A program made the translations under genes and the position numbers. Positions 7,982 through 10,185 of a stretch of DNA of 10,185 bases are shown here, piece by piece. The notes beneath the pieces are model-generated. The model was given only the letters and a program-made list of their open reading frames with translations. It ran no database searches and was not told the DNA's origin. The stretch is from the NCBI GenBank assembly GCA_028290225.1, contig JAQGKH010000036.1:1-10185 (forward strand), read 5' to 3'. How positions within the stretch are numbered: position 1 is the first letter of the stretch; the number at the start of each line of letters is the position of its first letter. Origin of the DNA: Devosia sp. GTDB lineage: Bacteria; Pseudomonadota; Alphaproteobacteria; Rhizobiales; Devosiaceae.

Positions 7982-9433
7982 TCAGCCCATCTTGCGCTTG
8001 GATGGATCGTCATAAGGGTTGTTGCTGCCCGAGCGAACCCATAGGCGGATCGGGCTGCCCTTGATGTCAAAGGCTTCGCGCATGCCGTTCACCAGATAGC
8101 GCTGATAAGCGGTGGGCAATGCATCGGGGCGCGAGGCAAACAGAATAAAGCTGGGTGGCCGGGTCTTGGCCTGCGTCATGTAGCGCAGCTTGAGGCGGCG
8201 GCCCGATACGGCCGGGGGCGGATGCCCTTCCACCATGCCCGCGAGCCAGCGATTGAGGCGGGCCGTGGACACATGGGAATTCCAGGAGCGCTCGATGGTG
8301 AAGATGGCCTCCATCAGCTTGTCGATATTGCGCCCGGTGAGCCCCGAAAGGGTGACCAGCGGGATGCCGCGCACCTGCGGCAGCAGCCGTTCGCAGGCTT
8401 CGCGGAGCGCCGACAGGGCGGCGTTCTTGTCCTCGATCAGATCCCATTTGTTGAGCGCGATCACCATGGCGCGGCCTTCGCGCTCCACGAGGTCGGCGAG
8501 CGCCAGATCCTGCTTTTCAAAGGGCACTGTGGCATCGAGCATCAGCACGACGACTTCGGCATATTGGATGGAGCGCAGCGAATCGCCGACCGCGAGCTTT
8601 TCCAGCTTTTCCTGCACGCGCGAGCGGCGGCGGATACCGGCGGTGTCCACCAAGTTGATGACGCGGCCTTCCCATTCCCAGGGCACGAGGATCGAATCGC
8701 GGGTAATGCCGGCTTCCGGGCCGACCAGCACGCGGTCCTCGCCGACCATGCGGTTGATCAGCGTCGACTTGCCGGCATTGGGGCGGCCGACAATTGCGAC
8801 ATTGAGGTAGCGCCGCGGGTTCCAGCGCAGCGTGGCTTCCTCGCCCTCGCCTTCCAGCATGTCGGGGGTGATGTCGACATCAATCTCGGGCATGGCGTCG
8901 AGATCGGCGATAGCCTGGGCTTCCTGTTTCTCGGCGGCCGCATCGATGGCCTGGCCGACAATGGAATACAGCTCGGAAAGACCAAGCCCATGCTCGGCCG
9001 AAAGGGCGATGGGTTCGCCAAAGCCGAGCTTGAAGGCTTCCACGAGCCCTGATTCGGCGGCCTTGCTTTCGGCCTTGTTGCCCACGAGATGGACGGCCTT
9101 GCCGGCCTTGCGCAGCACCTGCGCAAAGCGCTGGTCCAGCGGAACGACGCCAGCGCGTGCATCGATCATGAAGAGGATCACATCGGCTTCGGCGATGGCC
9201 AGCTCGGTTTGCTGGCGCATGCGATCTTCGAGCGAGCCGTCGGTGACGTCCTCATAACCGGCGGTGTCGAGCACGCGAAAGGTCAGATCGGCGATATGGC
9301 CTTCGGCCTCGCGCCGGTCGCGGGTAACGCCGGGTGTATCGTCGACCAGCGCGATCTTGCGACCGACCAGACGATTGAACAGGGTCGACTTGCCGACGTT
9401 GGGACGACCGACAATGGCTACGGTGACGGTCAT
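7982..9433 (-). CDS. der: Ribosome biogenesis GTPase Der (EngA)
   Basis: Der is an essential GTPase with two tandem G domains that binds the 50S ribosomal subunit and is needed for its late assembly. All parts are present in 483 residues. G domain 1: P-loop GRPNVGKST (9-17), TPGVTRDR switch region (33-40), DTAG (56-59), NKAE (119-122). An acidic linker covers about 180-200. G domain 2: GRPNAGKST (216-224), GITRDS (242-247), DTAGIRRR (263-270), NKWD (328-331). A C-terminal KH-like domain follows, with RRLKLRYMTQ, PPSFILFASRPD and GSPIRLWVRSG, and a basic SKRKMG end. NKAE in place of NKxD in the first domain is, to my knowledge, common in alphaproteobacteria. The ATG has a good GGAAAG Shine-Dalgarno 7 nt upstream. 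The gene follows the TPR gene by 39 bp, probably in one operon. Assignment is firm. Confidence 0.97.
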   Translation of the reverse strand: MTVTVAIVGRPNVGKSTLFNRLVGRKIALVDDTPGVTRDRREAEGHIADLTFRVLDTAGYEDVTDGSLEDRMRQQTELAIAEADVILFMIDARAGVVPLDQRFAQVLRKAGKAVHLVGNKAESKAAESGLVEAFKLGFGEPIALSAEHGLGLSELYSIVGQAIDAAAEKQEAQAIADLDAMPEIDVDITPDMLEGEGEEATLRWNPRRYLNVAIVGRPNAGKSTLINRMVGEDRVLVGPEAGITRDSILVPWEWEGRVINLVDTAGIRRRSRVQEKLEKLAVGDSLRSIQYAEVVVLMLDATVPFEKQDLALADLVEREGRAMVIALNKWDLIEDKNAALSALREACERLLPQVRGIPLVTLSGLTGRNIDKLMEAIFTIERSWNSHVSTARLNRWLAGMVEGHPPPAVSGRRLKLRYMTQAKTRPPSFILFASRPDALPTAYQRYLVNGMREAFDIKGSPIRLWVRSGSNNPYDDPSKRKMG

Positions 9434-9472
9434 GGCTTGGCTTTCCGGATGGGCAGAGCGTCAGCTGCGCCG

Positions 9473-10185
9473 CTATTCGAGGACAGGATCAGTCGTCTTG
9501 GTTGCAGGGGGAGCGGCTGGCGCCGCAGGCGCCGGTGCTTCGGCCGCTGGAGGAGCTGCGGGGACCGGTGCAGGTGGCACGGCGGGCAGAGCTTCGGCCG
9601 GGGCCGCGGCTGGCTCAGCTTCCTCGCCATTCACAATGGAATCGATGGCGTCTGCGGCAACTTCGGCCTCCGGCTCAGGCGCGATAACGCCTTCGGCGAG
9701 CATCTGGCCGAGATAATAGCCCATGCGCTGGCGGGCGGAGTTCTGGGTCAGCGGATCGTTGAGCACAGCTTCAAAGCTGGCCTGGGCGGCGGCATAGTCG
9801 CCAGCCTTGTATTGGGCCAGCCCCATGGCCTCGCGCGCGGCGTTGCGCAGCGGATTGCCCTCGGTGGCGATGGTTTCAATGCGAGACTGCACATCGGCCA
9901 AGGTGCCGTTGTCGATCATCAGCGTACCGGCCAGCACCAGCGCCAGTTCGCGCAGGCGCGGATTGGACTGGCTGTTGGCCAGGCTATCATAGAGCGCCAC
10001 CGCTTCGGCCGGGTTGCCGGCCTTGGCCAGCACGCCCGCCTTGCGGAACTGCGCTAGCACCGGATAGCTGCCCGAACCCTCGGCGATCACCTGGTCCAGC
10101 GCCGCCTGGGCCCCGGCCAGGTCGCCCCCGTCCACCAGCTCGAACGCGGTGTAAAGCTCATCCGACGACTGCGCGGCATTGTTGG
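9473..10185 (-). CDS. Tetratricopeptide repeat-like protein, partial (5' end outside window)
   Basis: The C-terminal 236 residues are visible and the frame is open to the window edge, so the start lies beyond base 10185. The fragment has repeated alpha-helical pairs of TPR type: GDLAGAQAALDQVIAEG, GNPAEAVALYDSLA, NPLRNAAREAMGLAQYKAGDYAAAQASFEAVL. Such proteins encoded upstream of der resemble the TPR_21 (YfgM-like) family, which in E. coli is an inner-membrane protein with a periplasmic TPR domain near the Sec translocon; whether this one has the N-terminal membrane anchor cannot be seen. After the TPR part comes an acidic stretch (VAADAIDSIVNGEEAEP) and about 50 residues rich in Ala and Pro, ending KTTDPVLE, probably disordered. 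Gene position and domain type agree with a YfgM-like role, but this remains an inference without the N-terminus. Confidence 0.8.
   Translation of the reverse strand, partial: NNAAQSSDELYTAFELVDGGDLAGAQAALDQVIAEGSGSYPVLAQFRKAGVLAKAGNPAEAVALYDSLANSQSNPRLRELALVLAGTLMIDNGTLADVQSRIETIATEGNPLRNAAREAMGLAQYKAGDYAAAQASFEAVLNDPLTQNSARQRMGYYLGQMLAEGVIAPEPEAEVAADAIDSIVNGEEAEPAAAPAEALPAVPPAPVPAAPPAAEAPAPAAPAAPPATKTTDPVLE

Noticed and set aside
8222..9052. Long plus-strand open frames antisense to der (also 9089-10057)
   Set aside because: They are opposite Der and the TPR protein, whose motifs are unambiguous, and their translations look like antisense artefacts with no motif or ribosome-binding site.

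Overview
This is a GC-rich bacterial chromosome segment made almost entirely of housekeeping genes. The order dnaB-alr-radA-cvpA-purF on the plus strand, and alphaproteobacterial traits in the proteins (an extra loop before the Walker A-distal strand of DnaB, the TGMNRLG motif of alanine racemase, NKAE in the first G domain of Der), point to an alphaproteobacterium of the order Hyphomicrobiales (Rhizobiales). A Devosia-like genus is a guess only. No mobile element, tRNA, rRNA, CRISPR array or prophage gene is visible.

Plus strand, 1-6577: the C-terminal half of the replicative helicase DnaB (cut by the window edge), alanine racemase Alr (2 nt gap), the recombination ATPase RadA (TTG start, full zinc finger), the membrane protein CvpA, the purine enzyme PurF, and a short-chain dehydrogenase that overlaps the PurF stop codon by one base. 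Hairpin-forming stretches lie between radA and cvpA and between cvpA and purF. The plus-strand set is therefore probably two or three transcription units: dnaB-alr(-radA), cvpA, and purF-SDR.

Minus strand, 10185-6574: a tetratricopeptide-type protein with an Ala/Pro-rich tail (cut by the window edge), the ribosome assembly GTPase Der 39 bp downstream, then a terminator-like hairpin and a CNNM/CBS/CorC-HlyC membrane protein. The last gene converges on the SDR gene, and the two stop codons share the tetranucleotide CTAG, so there is no intergenic space between the two blocks.

The functions cover chromosome replication (DnaB), peptidoglycan precursor supply (Alr), repair of recombination intermediates (RadA), first committed purine step (PurF), ribosome biogenesis (Der) and envelope/ion functions (CvpA, CorC-HlyC-like protein, TPR protein). 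I found no convincing undescribed system. The items most worth a second look are the structured purF leader, the YciK-like SDR coupled to purF, the overlapping convergent stops, and a PurF that keeps a propeptide but lacks most iron-sulfur ligands.
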